In this document: one piece after another, positions 36,853 to 45,279 of the stretch
Layout: each line of letters begins with the position of its first letter
How positions within the stretch are numbered: the stretch's first letter is position 1
NCBI GenBank assembly: GCA_001664005.1
Contig: CP016093.1
Span: 2,811,001-2,875,000, forward strand
Reading direction: 5' to 3'
Source: Rhizobiales bacterium NRL2
GTDB taxonomy: Bacteria; Pseudomonadota; Alphaproteobacteria; Minwuiales; Minwuiaceae
Length of the DNA: 64,000 bases
Made by a program: the position numbers and the translations under genes
Notes under the pieces: model-generated
The model's database searches: none
Seen by the model: only the letters and a program-made list of their open reading frames with translations
Told to the model about the DNA's origin: nothing

Positions 36853-36894
36853 GTTTAACTTTTCTCCTTGCTTCGGGTTCGTCTCGCGCCCCGC

Positions 36895-38247
36895 CTACAT
36901 GCGGGGCAGGATGCCTTGAAGCCCGGCCCGCATCATGCCGGATTTGCCGAGCTTCCTGACCTTCTTCATCATCACCGACATCTGCTTCCACTGCTTCAGC
37001 ACGCGGTTGACGTCGGGCACCGTGGTGCCCGAACCGGCGGCGATGCGCTTCTTGCGGGAGGCGTTGATGAGCTTGGGATTGCGCCGCTCCTTCGGCGTCA
37101 TGGAGCCGATGATCGCCTCCTGACGCCGGAGCATCTTCGGATCGATATTGGCGTCCGCGAGCTGCTGCTTGACCTGTCTGGCGCCGGGCAGCATGCCCGC
37201 CAGCCCTTCCAGCCCGCCCATCTTCTGCATCTGCTGGAGCTGACCGCGCAGATCCTCGAGGTCGAACTCGCCCTTCTTCATCCGGGCGGCGAGCTTCTTC
37301 GCGTCCTCTTCCTGGATCGATTCCTGGGCCTTCTCGACCAGGCCCACGACGTCGCCCATGCCGAGGATGCGGTTGGCGATGCGGTCGGGGTGGAAGGCCT
37401 CCAGCGCGTCCATCTTCTCGCCGACACCGATCAGCTTGATGGGCCGGCCGGTGACCGCGCGCATCGACAGCGCCGCGCCGCCGCGGCCATCGCCGTCGAC
37501 GCGGGTCAGCATGATGCCGGTCACGCCGACGCGCTCGTCGAACTGCTTCGCCACGTTGACGGCGTCCTGGCCCGTCAGCGCATCCGCGACCAGCAGGGTC
37601 TCGTGCGGGTTCACCGCGTCGCGGACGGCGGCGACCTCCTGCATCAGCTGCTCGTCGACATGCAGCCGGCCGGCGGTGTCGAGAAGGACGACGTCATAAC
37701 CCTGCAGTCTGGCGGACTGCATGGCGCGCTTCGCGATATCGACGGGCATCTGCCCCTGCACGACGGGCAGGGTCGGAACCTCCGCCTGCTCGCCCAGCAC
37801 CCTGAGCTGCTCCTGGGCCGCCGGACGGCGGACGTCCAGCGAGGCCATCAGGACCTTCTTCTTTTCCCGGTTCTTCAGCCTGTAGGCAATCTTGGCCGTC
37901 GAGGTGGTCTTGCCCGAACCCTGCAGTCCGACGATCAGGATCGGCACCGGCGGAGCGGCATTGAGGGAGAGTTCCTCGGTCTCCCTGCCCAGGACCTCGA
38001 TCAGGTGATCGTTGACGATCTTGACCACCATCTGCGCCGGCGAGACGGAGCGGACGACCTCCTGGCCGACCGCCTGCTTCTTCACCTCGGCGACGAAATC
38101 CTTCACCACCGACAGGGCGACATCGGCTTCCAGCAGCGCGACCCGGACCTCGCGGAGCGCCTCGTCGACATCCTTCTCCGACAGGGCGCCGCGCTTGCGC
38201 AGCCGCCCGAAGACGTCGCCCAGTCTGTCGCTCAAGCTATCGAACAT
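36895..38247 (-). CDS. ffh: Signal recognition particle protein Ffh
   Basis: 450-aa SRP GTPase. NG domain: P-loop GLQGSGKTTSTAKIA (about 108), DTAGRL, TRVDGDGRGGAAL. The Met-rich M domain (about 330-450), with GMLPGARQVKQQL and MTPKERRNPKLIN, binds 4.5S RNA and signal sequences. It directs inner-membrane proteins to FtsY. First gene of the ribosomal/tRNA operon, as in most alphaproteobacteria. Confidence 0.97.
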   Translation of the reverse strand: MFDSLSDRLGDVFGRLRKRGALSEKDVDEALREVRVALLEADVALSVVKDFVAEVKKQAVGQEVVRSVSPAQMVVKIVNDHLIEVLGRETEELSLNAAPPVPILIVGLQGSGKTTSTAKIAYRLKNREKKKVLMASLDVRRPAAQEQLRVLGEQAEVPTLPVVQGQMPVDIAKRAMQSARLQGYDVVLLDTAGRLHVDEQLMQEVAAVRDAVNPHETLLVADALTGQDAVNVAKQFDERVGVTGIMLTRVDGDGRGGAALSMRAVTGRPIKLIGVGEKMDALEAFHPDRIANRILGMGDVVGLVEKAQESIQEEDAKKLAARMKKGEFDLEDLRGQLQQMQKMGGLEGLAGMLPGARQVKQQLADANIDPKMLRRQEAIIGSMTPKERRNPKLINASRKKRIAAGSGTTVPDVNRVLKQWKQMSVMMKKVRKLGKSGMMRAGLQGILPRM

Positions 38248-38436
38248 CGGTCCCGGCCCTTCGGTTTCGCTTCATCCGGTCGGCGCAACGCAAAATGCAC
38301 CGGCGGACGAAACTCGTCGGCCGGTGTGTACTTCCCCGTCCCGGGGCCGCACGAAAGGTCAAGCCTTTCCGGTTGAAGCCGGGTTCTTACGCGCGCCTCA
38401 GCGTCAAGTCAACCGAGGCAGCGCGCTGGCAGTGTC

Positions 38437-38757
38437 TCAGATTGAAATTACATTGCGATCACACCAGTCCTCGAACCGCCTCAGCCAATTTCGAGTCAAT
38501 ACAAACGGGCCAACAAGGATAAGACCGCCAAACAACACAGCAAGTGAATACAAACTCGCCTTGAATTCTGTCGTTCTCCAGTCAGCGTTAAACAACCATA
38601 CCAGAAAATCCCACGGTGTCATTATTACAATCACAACCATAGATACTGCCGTTGCAGCACCGAGAATATATACAATTATATTTGCCAATGAGGCAGTCAG
38701 AGCAGCTGATCCTCCCAACAAATTTAATACTATATTTCTAAATACAGGATCGAACAT
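38437..38757 (-). CDS. Orphan small membrane protein in an AT-rich island
   Basis: 106 aa with two or three transmembrane stretches (NIIVYILGAATAVSMVVIVI, ASLYSLAVLFGGLILVGPFVL) and a basic C-terminus (RNWLRRFEDWCDRN). AGGGA lies 8-9 nt before the ATG. Codon use and base composition are far more AT-rich than the neighbours, and it lies 19 nt from a decayed transposase, so it was probably acquired horizontally. No family recognised; no partner genes left in the island. Confidence 0.6.
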   Translation of the reverse strand: MFDPVFRNIVLNLLGGSAALTASLANIIVYILGAATAVSMVVIVIMTPWDFLVWLFNADWRTTEFKASLYSLAVLFGGLILVGPFVLTRNWLRRFEDWCDRNVISI

Positions 38758-38776
38758 TTATTTTTTCCCTATGCAA

Positions 38777-39102
38777 TCAGCGTTTCTTCGAAGCAGGGTC
38801 GGTATTTTCGACGTACTTAACAATATCTTCTATATTCCGCAGCCAATCCGAGACGCAAGAAGCCATCGCCCGGGACATCCGCAGGGACGAATGCACCTTC
38901 AAAAATTATGGTACATTAAGTGCTGCGTGATCGCATGCGCGTGGTGTTCAGCCTTCTTCGATTACGCATTCGTCAGCCGTGTAAACCGGCGAATCGACAT
39001 CCGTATGGTCAGGTCGTTCCGCTCGACGTAATTGGTCGAAACTTGATCCCGGTACGGGTTACCCTCAACCCGCTCTACACGAACACCAGTGCAAGCGCGC
39101 TC
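38777..39102 (-). pseudogene. Decayed IS1-family transposase, C-terminal remnant
   Basis: Reading from about 39102 down, the peptide ACTGVRVERVEGNPY, then VSTNYVERNDLTIRM and RRFTRLTNA, is the unmistakable DDE-transposase C-terminus (compare STSYVERQNLTMRM, RRFTRLTNAFSKK). It is broken by an in-frame TAA after LTNA and a TGA after HNF with a one-base frame change, and continues in another frame as HSSLRMSRAMASCVSDWL and NIEDIVKYVENTDP, ending at 38777. The N-terminal two thirds are gone; the remnant abuts the eipB stop. No terminal inverted repeats could be identified. Confidence 0.8.
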
Positions 39103-39895
39103 AGTCGCAGTCGGGCTTGTCGTAGATCTCCACCTCGGTCAGGCGCGCCTGCACCGCGAGATCGGTCGTCTCCATCGTGAAGTCGCCCGACAACCCGTTC
39201 TCCCAGAACCGCATCTGGGTTTCGTAGTAGGGGGCGGCTTCCGCCTGGTCCGGCTTGTAGAAGGACACCCGGGTGGTCCAGACCTTCTGGCCGTCCATGG
39301 AATCGGGCACCGCCTTCTCCCACTCGCCCTCATAGGGGCGGATGAAACTGTCCACCAGAGAGAGTTCGTCGCCATCGAAGGTACGCGCGTTGTGCGTGAC
39401 CGCCCCGTCCACCGCCGCCTGGATCAGGTCGCGCGTGTGCTGCAGCGGAAACAGGACCCCCGGCGGCAGCGTCTCGGGCGCGTCACCTTCGACGCCTTCC
39501 CGCCGGCTGTAGGTGATGCGGCCCGGCGAATCGACGTCGCTGCGTGTGACCTTGCCCTCCAGCGCCGTCGCCTCGACGCCGTCGAATATCTCCCGCACCT
39601 GGAAGCGGAGATTCAGTCCATCCCCGGTCTCGAAGAAGCTCAGCACGGTCTCGGTCTGAAGTTCCGAGCCCTGGGCGGTGACCAGATCCAGCAGCATGCG
39701 GTGATTGTAGGTCACCCCGTCGCAAGTGCGGTCGTAATGATAGACCATCCGGCCGCTGACCTGCGCGAAGGCCGACCCGCTCGCGCGCTGCAGCCGTTCC
39801 ATGTCGTAGACCGCACGGTGCGGCGTCAGGCCCGAGGCGGCCAGGGCGGGGCCGGCGAAAAGCAACGTCGCCAGCATTATGGTCAGTCGTTTCAT
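39101..39895 (-). CDS. eipB: Cell envelope integrity protein EipB (DUF1849)
   Basis: 264-aa periplasmic protein. A signal peptide (MKRLTIMLATLLFAGPALA) is followed by the family opening LTPHRAVYDMERL and SGRMVYHYDRTCDGVTYNHRM. The Cys of TCDG and the Cys near the end (KPDCD) match the disulfide pair of Brucella EipB, a spiral beta-sheet protein needed for envelope integrity. Three tandem ATGs precede KRL; the third (39895) is the best placed. Divergent from the dehydrogenase gene, 76 nt away. Confidence 0.82.
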   Translation of the reverse strand: MKRLTIMLATLLFAGPALAASGLTPHRAVYDMERLQRASGSAFAQVSGRMVYHYDRTCDGVTYNHRMLLDLVTAQGSELQTETVLSFFETGDGLNLRFQVREIFDGVEATALEGKVTRSDVDSPGRITYSRREGVEGDAPETLPPGVLFPLQHTRDLIQAAVDGAVTHNARTFDGDELSLVDSFIRPYEGEWEKAVPDSMDGQKVWTTRVSFYKPDQAEAAPYYETQMRFWENGLSGDFTMETTDLAVQARLTEVEIYDKPDCD

Positions 39896-39971
39896 CATCA
39901 TCTCGCACTGCGGAAAGATTGCGCATAACCTGATCTTTCGACCGAGCAAATACAAGCATTGGGGCAAAAGG

Positions 39972-40934
39972 ATGTCCGACCGGCCGCGCCTGCTCGTCAC
40001 CCGCCGGATGCCTGACGCCGTGACCGCCCGCGCCGCGCGCGACTACGACGCTGTCTTCAACCCCGAGGACGTGATCATGCCGCCCGAAACGCTGCTCCGC
40101 GCGGCCGAGGGCAAGGACGCAATGCTGATCTGCAGTTCCGAGAAGATCACCGCCGAACTCGCCGCCGCGCTGCCTGACAGTGTCCGGATCATCTCGACCT
40201 TCTCCGTCGGGCACGAGCACATCGACGTCGAAGCCGTGAAAGCCGGCGGCCGGACCGTGACCAACACGCCGGAGGTACTGAACGAGGCCGTCGCCGACCT
40301 GGCGATCCTGCTGCTGCTCGGCGCCGCGCGGCGCGGACACGAGGGCCAGAGCCTGGTGCGCGAGGGCCGCTGGAACCGCTGGCACACCACCATGCTGCTC
40401 GGCAAGGATCTGGGCAGCGCACGCCTCGGGATTCTCGGCATGGGCGGGATCGGCCGCGCCATCGCCCGCCGCGCACGCGGCTTCGGACTGGAGATCCACT
40501 ATCACAACCGCCGCCCGCTGCCCGCGGACCTTGAAGAGGGCGCAGTCTATCACGACAGTCCCGAAGCGCTCGCGGCGGTTTCCGATTTCCTTTCGGTCAA
40601 CTGCCCTTCCACGGCCGAGACCCGCGGCCTCGTCGATGCCGCCTTGATCGACGCGATGCCGAAGGACGCCGTTCTGGTGAATACCGCCCGCGGCGACATC
40701 GTCGACGACGACGCCGTGATCGCGGCGCTGACCAGCGGCCGGCTCTTCGCCGCCGGCCTGGACGTCTTCGCCGGCGAACCGGACCTCGATCCCCGCTATC
40801 GCGGTCTGACCAACGCGTTCCTGCTGCCGCATCTGGGCAGCGCCACCTTCGGCACGCGGGACGCCATGGGCTTCTGCTGCCTCGACAATCTCGACGCCTT
40901 CTTTACCGGCAAGCCTTGCCCCACGGCCCTGTGA
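39972..40934 (+). CDS. D-isomer-specific 2-hydroxyacid dehydrogenase (glyoxylate/hydroxypyruvate reductase-like)
   Basis: 320-aa NAD(P)-dependent enzyme. The nucleotide motif GILGMGGIGRAIARRARGFG (about 155) and the catalytic triad Arg (VNTARGDIVDD), Glu (GLDVFAGEPDLD) and His (LPHLGSAT) are intact. Closest in pattern to glyoxylate/hydroxypyruvate reductases. ATG 39972 follows AAAAGG directly, a tight spacing. Stand-alone, divergent from eipB. Confidence 0.9.
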   Translation: MSDRPRLLVTRRMPDAVTARAARDYDAVFNPEDVIMPPETLLRAAEGKDAMLICSSEKITAELAAALPDSVRIISTFSVGHEHIDVEAVKAGGRTVTNTPEVLNEAVADLAILLLLGAARRGHEGQSLVREGRWNRWHTTMLLGKDLGSARLGILGMGGIGRAIARRARGFGLEIHYHNRRPLPADLEEGAVYHDSPEALAAVSDFLSVNCPSTAETRGLVDAALIDAMPKDAVLVNTARGDIVDDDAVIAALTSGRLFAAGLDVFAGEPDLDPRYRGLTNAFLLPHLGSATFGTRDAMGFCCLDNLDAFFTGKPCPTAL

Positions 40935-41077
40935 AGGGCGGCAGAAATTTCCGGCGGCACGCCGATACCGCCCCCTTCGATCACCTAAGTCGTTGAAAAC
41001 GCGTCATGGAGGGCGCGGCACGGCGCTTGCTCAATGAACCCCGCGAAGAGTTGCAGAAGAACCTCGGAGCGGAACCG

Positions 41078-41776
41078 ATGAGCCTAGCCGTAATCCCCGA
41101 AGCACTGAGCGACGCCCCCATGGTCGGCCGACTGGCCACCGAGATCGTACGGCGGTTCTCAGTGCCCGACGCCAATTATGACGGCGAACGACTGATCCTC
41201 CTGGAGCGCATCATCGATTTCGCGGCCAATGCGGAACGCGAAATCCAGGAGCAGCGCGAGAAGATCGCCGAACTGGAAGCGCTGGCCCGCACCGACGAGC
41301 TTACCGGCCTGATCAACCGCCGCGGCCTCGAGGCCGCCCTGGAGCAGCTGCTTTCCGCCGCGAACCGTCACGACGAGGAAGGCGTCATCTGCTACATCGA
41401 CGTCGACGACTTCAAGGGCATCAACGACAAGCACGGCCACGCCCGCGGCGACAAGGTGCTGCAGAAGGTGGCCGAGATCATTTCCGACCATGTGCGCCTT
41501 GACGACATCGTCGCCCGCGTCGGCGGCGACGAGTTCGTGGTCGTGCTGACCAGGACGTCGCTGCGCAACGGCCTGCGCAAGGCGAAGGAACTGCAGCACA
41601 CCCTGGACGCGACGGTGATCGGCAAGGGCTGCAGCACCATCCGCATCAACGTCTCCCTGGGTATCCAGGGCTATGACGGCCGGACCTGCCTGGCGGATGT
41701 CATGGCCATGGCCGACCATGCCATGTACGCCGACAAGCGCGCCCGCAAGCTTTCCCTGGTGCCGATCGGCCTCTGA
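41078..41776 (+). CDS. GGDEF diguanylate cyclase
   Basis: 232-aa cytosolic protein: a helical N-terminus with coiled coil (EREIQEQREKIAELEALA), then a GGDEF domain with DELTGLINRRGLE, YIDVDDFKGINDKHGHARGD, intact GGDEF (RVGGDEF, about 150) and an RxxD inhibitory site (RLDD) five residues before it. It should make c-di-GMP under product inhibition. ATG 41078 has GGAG 8 nt upstream and is preferred over ATG 41006. No sensor domain recognised. Confidence 0.88.
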   Translation: MSLAVIPEALSDAPMVGRLATEIVRRFSVPDANYDGERLILLERIIDFAANAEREIQEQREKIAELEALARTDELTGLINRRGLEAALEQLLSAANRHDEEGVICYIDVDDFKGINDKHGHARGDKVLQKVAEIISDHVRLDDIVARVGGDEFVVVLTRTSLRNGLRKAKELQHTLDATVIGKGCSTIRINVSLGIQGYDGRTCLADVMAMADHAMYADKRARKLSLVPIGL

Positions 41777-41791
41777 GCGCGCCGCGCCGGC

Positions 41792-42802
41792 TCAGAACGG
41801 CGCGGGTTCGGGCTCTCCGAGCACCAGATGGTGAAGCGCGCCGCCCACAGCCTCGCTTTCCACCGCAGCTGCTTCCCGATCCGGAAACAGCGCCGTGATC
41901 AGGCCGAACGCCTCCTCGTCGCGCGGGTCGTCCAGCGAAGGCACCACCACGGCGCCATTGGCCAGATAGAAACCGAGATAACTCGCCGAGGCCGGGGAGA
42001 TGCGTTCGGGCGCGGGGATCTCGTGCACCTCCAGTTCCTGACCGAAGGGCCCGCGCGCGCGGGCGAGGCGATGCAGGTTGTCCTGCATGGCGCGAAAGTC
42101 GGGATGTTCGGGATCCTCGGGCGAGTGGATCGCGATCACCCCCGGCCGGACGAAGCGGCAGAAACGGCCGACGTGCCCGCCGCCGCCGGTGAGGCCGCTG
42201 ATCCCCTCCCCCAGCCAGACGGTGTGCACGACGCCAAAGAAATTCATCAGGATCTCCTCGACGTCGCGGCGGCCCATCAGCGGGTTGCGGTTGGGACTGA
42301 GCAGGGTCTGTTCGGTCACCAGCGCCGTGCCCATGCCGTCGGTCTGGACGGCGCCGCCCTCCAGCACGATCGGGCCACGGTAGTGGGGCAGGTTCATCAG
42401 CCGGATCAGTTCCTCGGCAAAGCCGTGATCCTCCTCGTGAACGATGTGACGCCCGCCCCAGCCGTTGAACTTCCAGCCCACGGTCTTGACCCGTCCGTCC
42501 CGGGTGCTGAGGAAGGTCGGGCCCAGATCGCGGATCCAGCCATGGGCCGAGGGCCGCTCCAGGATCTCGACCCTGGGACCGAGAGTCAGGGACGCCTCCT
42601 TGGCGACGTCGGACGGGACGATCATGCGCACCGGCTCGAAGCGCGCCACGGTCCGCGCCACGTGGGCGAAGGTCACCCGCGATTCCAGCAGGCCGCCCGG
42701 CATTTCCGTCGGATCGGTGGGCCAGGACAGCCAGGCCCGGCTGTGCGGCGCCCAGTCGGGGACAGGATAGTAGCCATCGAAGGACGGGTTGGGTTCAGCC
42801 AT
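41792..42802 (-). CDS. Agmatine deiminase-fold protein lacking catalytic residues
   Basis: 336 aa, usual family length. The fold is clear (FDGYYPVPDWAPHSRAWLSWP, GWIRDLGPTFL, NGWGG, LLSPNRNPLMGR, VWLGEGI). Key catalytic motifs are changed: EGGxxHxDG reads EGGAVQTDG (about 147), GHVD reads GHVG (about 209), and the nucleophile motif GGxxHC reads GGALHH (about 321), so the Cys is missing. Agmatine hydrolysis is therefore unlikely; a pseudoenzyme or altered activity is inferred. The gene start overlaps the end of a class III cyclase gene by 8 nt. Confidence 0.8.
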   Translation of the reverse strand: MAEPNPSFDGYYPVPDWAPHSRAWLSWPTDPTEMPGGLLESRVTFAHVARTVARFEPVRMIVPSDVAKEASLTLGPRVEILERPSAHGWIRDLGPTFLSTRDGRVKTVGWKFNGWGGRHIVHEEDHGFAEELIRLMNLPHYRGPIVLEGGAVQTDGMGTALVTEQTLLSPNRNPLMGRRDVEEILMNFFGVVHTVWLGEGISGLTGGGGHVGRFCRFVRPGVIAIHSPEDPEHPDFRAMQDNLHRLARARGPFGQELEVHEIPAPERISPASASYLGFYLANGAVVVPSLDDPRDEEAFGLITALFPDREAAAVESEAVGGALHHLVLGEPEPAPF

Positions 42803-44018
42803 CGGCGCGCGCTCCGAACAGTTGCCGCGGGCGCTCCAGTCCCCTGAGGCGATGCTCCCCCAGGTCATCCAGCCCGCTGCGGTCGGACAGTTCGTCGGCC
42901 AGCGCCGCGGAGACCAGCAGCGCCCGGTCCAGGTCGCCGCAGATCGCCTCCATACGCGCCGCCTCGTTCACCGCCGGACCGATCACCGTGAAGTCCAGCC
43001 GGTCGGGCCCGCCGACATTGCCATAGGCCACCTCGCCGACATGCAGCGCGACGTCCAGAATCATGTAGTCCTCCCCTGCCGCCGCGCGTCGGCGGTTGAT
43101 TTCCGCGACCTGCGAGAGCGCATCCCGCGCGGCCTGCAGCGCCGCGTCGGCGCGGTTGCCGTGGCTGTCGTCGAACACCGCCAGCAAGCCGTCGCCCAGG
43201 AACTTCAGCACCTGGCCGCCGAGCCGCTGGACCGGCTCGCAGATCGCGGCCAGATAGGCATCCAGCATGGCCACGATCGTTTCGGAACTCAGCCTGTCCG
43301 TCAGCGCGGTGAAGCCGCGCAGGTCGGCCAGCAGGATCGCCGCGCGCAATACGCGCGTGTCGCCCCGATGAATATCGCCATGCAGTACCCGCCGGCCGGC
43401 ATCCTGACCCAGATAGGTCGTCATCAGCGTCTCCGCCATGGCGGTCAGCACGCCGCCCTTCAGGGCCAACGCGAAGACGGGCAGCAATGCCCTGAGACGC
43501 GCCAGCTCGTCGCCGAACCCGCCCGGCCGGTCGGTGCTCCACGACGTGACAACGCCGAGCTCCGGGATGCCGGTCGCCCGATCCGCGCTGGACGACCATC
43601 CGAAGGGAAAGACCTCGGTATGGTAGCCGGTGAGACCGGCGGCGCGCAGATCGTCGTAGAGATCGAACCACGGCTCGAGCCGCTGGCCACCGTCGAGCCG
43701 CGCCGTGATCGCATCGACATCATTGGCGAACATGTAGGCGCCCGGGCTTCTGTACCATTCGGGCGCCGCCTGCCGGTCGTGGCTGAATGTCTGGCTGTCG
43801 GTCACGCCCCGGCCGGCCCACCAGGTCAGGCTGAAACCGCGCATGCCAGGGTGGACCACCGCCGTCGCGATCTGCACCCGGGCAAGCCGAATCCCGCCGT
43901 CCTGCAGCCGCTCGCAGAACGCCGCCAGCAACGCCTCCGGCGCCATGCCCTCGAGCCCCGCCCGGCTCAGCCAGGCGAGTGTCTCTCCGTCGTCGCTTGT
44001 CAGTGGCCCCTCCGCCAT
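42795..44018 (-). CDS. Class III adenylate/guanylate cyclase
   Basis: 407 aa without transmembrane segments. The N-terminal about 200 residues form an uncharacterised sensor region (VHPGMRGFSLTWWAGRGV). The C-terminal catalytic domain has metal-binding Asp residues (LLADLRGFTAL, about 229, and KFLGDGLLAVF, about 275), the base-contact region and the NxxxR transition-state motif (IGPAVNEAARME). It should make cAMP (possibly cGMP). Translationally coupled to the deiminase-fold gene. Confidence 0.87.
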   Translation of the reverse strand: MAEGPLTSDDGETLAWLSRAGLEGMAPEALLAAFCERLQDGGIRLARVQIATAVVHPGMRGFSLTWWAGRGVTDSQTFSHDRQAAPEWYRSPGAYMFANDVDAITARLDGGQRLEPWFDLYDDLRAAGLTGYHTEVFPFGWSSSADRATGIPELGVVTSWSTDRPGGFGDELARLRALLPVFALALKGGVLTAMAETLMTTYLGQDAGRRVLHGDIHRGDTRVLRAAILLADLRGFTALTDRLSSETIVAMLDAYLAAICEPVQRLGGQVLKFLGDGLLAVFDDSHGNRADAALQAARDALSQVAEINRRRAAAGEDYMILDVALHVGEVAYGNVGGPDRLDFTVIGPAVNEAARMEAICGDLDRALLVSAALADELSDRSGLDDLGEHRLRGLERPRQLFGARADG

Positions 44019-44104
44019 GGCCGCACTATGCGACGAACTCCGATTGCCGCCAACCGCGCGATCGGCGATAACGGGCCGCGCCCATCAAGCCCGGGAGGAA
44101 CACC

Positions 44105-44572
44105 ATGGCCGGTCGCATCGACGCAAGACTTCAGGAACTCGGAATCGAACTGCCCAGGGCGGCAAGTCCCGCCGCCAACTACGTCCCCTATGTCATCTCC
44201 GGCGACCTCGTGTTCGTCGCCGGCCAGGTGCCGTTCTGGAACGGCGAGCTGACGTCCATCGGCCGTCTCGGCGACGGCTTCGAGGTCGAGGACGGTCAGA
44301 AGGCGGCCCGGACCTGCGCGCTCAACATCATCGCCCAGGTGAAGGCGGCCTGCGGCGGCGACCTCGACCGGGTGAAGCGGATCGTCAAGCTGGGCTGCTT
44401 CGTCAACGCCACGCCCGACTTCAACAAGCATCCGGTGGTGGCCAACGGCGCCTCTGACCTGATGGTCGAGATATTCGGCGACGCCGGCAAGCACGCCCGC
44501 TTCGCCGTCGGCTCCAACACCCTGCCGCTCGGCGTGGCGGTGGAGATCGACGCGGTCGTGGAGATCGGATGA
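44105..44572 (+). CDS. RidA family (YjgF/YER057c/UK114-like) protein
   Basis: 155-aa protein of the RidA subgroup with a longer N-terminus (MAGRIDARLQELGIELPRAA). The substrate-contact Arg is present in HARFAVGSNTLPLGVAVEIDAVV, so imine/enamine deaminase activity is plausible. Preceded by GGGAGGAACACC. ATGA overlap with the GDPD gene downstream. Confidence 0.9.
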   Translation: MAGRIDARLQELGIELPRAASPAANYVPYVISGDLVFVAGQVPFWNGELTSIGRLGDGFEVEDGQKAARTCALNIIAQVKAACGGDLDRVKRIVKLGCFVNATPDFNKHPVVANGASDLMVEIFGDAGKHARFAVGSNTLPLGVAVEIDAVVEIG

Positions 44573-45273
44573 ACGCGCCCGGCTGGCTCACTGACCGGCC
44601 GATCGCGCATCGCGGGCTGCACGTCCCCGGACCGGACCGTCCCGAGAATTCCGTCGCCGCCCTGGCGGCGGCCGAAGCTCATGGCTATGCCGCCGAAATC
44701 GACGTGCAGCCGACGGCGGACGGGGAAGTTGTGGTCTTCCACGACCGTGAACTGAGGCGCCTCTGCGGCGTCGACGGACCGGTTTCGGGACGGCGCCTGC
44801 AGGACCTGCAGCGCCTGCGTCTGCTGGGCGGCCCGGAGACGATTCCATCGCTGTTCGAGGCGCTCGATCTGTTTCCCGACCTGCCGCTGCTGATCGAGCT
44901 GAAGATGGGCGACCCCGGACTGGCGCCCGCGGTTGCAGCATTGCTGGACGGGCGCGATGGCCCGTTCGCAGTGCAGAGCTTCGATCCGGCCATCGTGGCA
45001 TGGTTCGCGGAGAACCGCCCGGACTGGCCGCGCGGGCTGATCGCCTATCGCAGTCTGCGCTTCAGCATGCGCGCGAAAGAACCGCTCTACCAACCTGAAT
45101 TCATTGAAATCGCCCGCCCGAATTTCGTCGCCTGGAACGTCAAGGACCTGCCGGCGGATCCCACGGTGCCGGAGCATCTGCCGGTAATCACCTGGACGGT
45201 GCGGACGCCGTCCGACCTCCGGCGCGCCCGCGCGCATGCGGCCAATATCATCTTCGAGGGTTTCCTGGCCTGA
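44569..45273 (+). CDS. Glycerophosphodiester phosphodiesterase family protein
   Basis: 234-aa TIM-barrel hydrolase. Catalytic residues: AHRGLHVPGPDRPENS (HR and E), AAEIDVQPTADGEVVVFHD (E, D, H), and LLIELKMG. No signal peptide, so cytosolic; expected to release glycerol 3-phosphate from glycerophosphodiesters. Coupled to the RidA gene. Converges with the heparinase-like gene: the 6-nt gap and both stops form a small palindrome. Confidence 0.92.
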   Translation: MNAPGWLTDRPIAHRGLHVPGPDRPENSVAALAAAEAHGYAAEIDVQPTADGEVVVFHDRELRRLCGVDGPVSGRRLQDLQRLRLLGGPETIPSLFEALDLFPDLPLLIELKMGDPGLAPAVAALLDGRDGPFAVQSFDPAIVAWFAENRPDWPRGLIAYRSLRFSMRAKEPLYQPEFIEIARPNFVAWNVKDLPADPTVPEHLPVITWTVRTPSDLRRARAHAANIIFEGFLA

Positions 45274-45279
45274 GCGCGC

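Noticed and set aside
38777-38896. A 39-aa open frame taken at first as a small gene preceding the membrane protein
   Set aside because: Its peptide is the C-terminus of an IS1-family transposase in a shifted frame; treated as part of the pseudogene.
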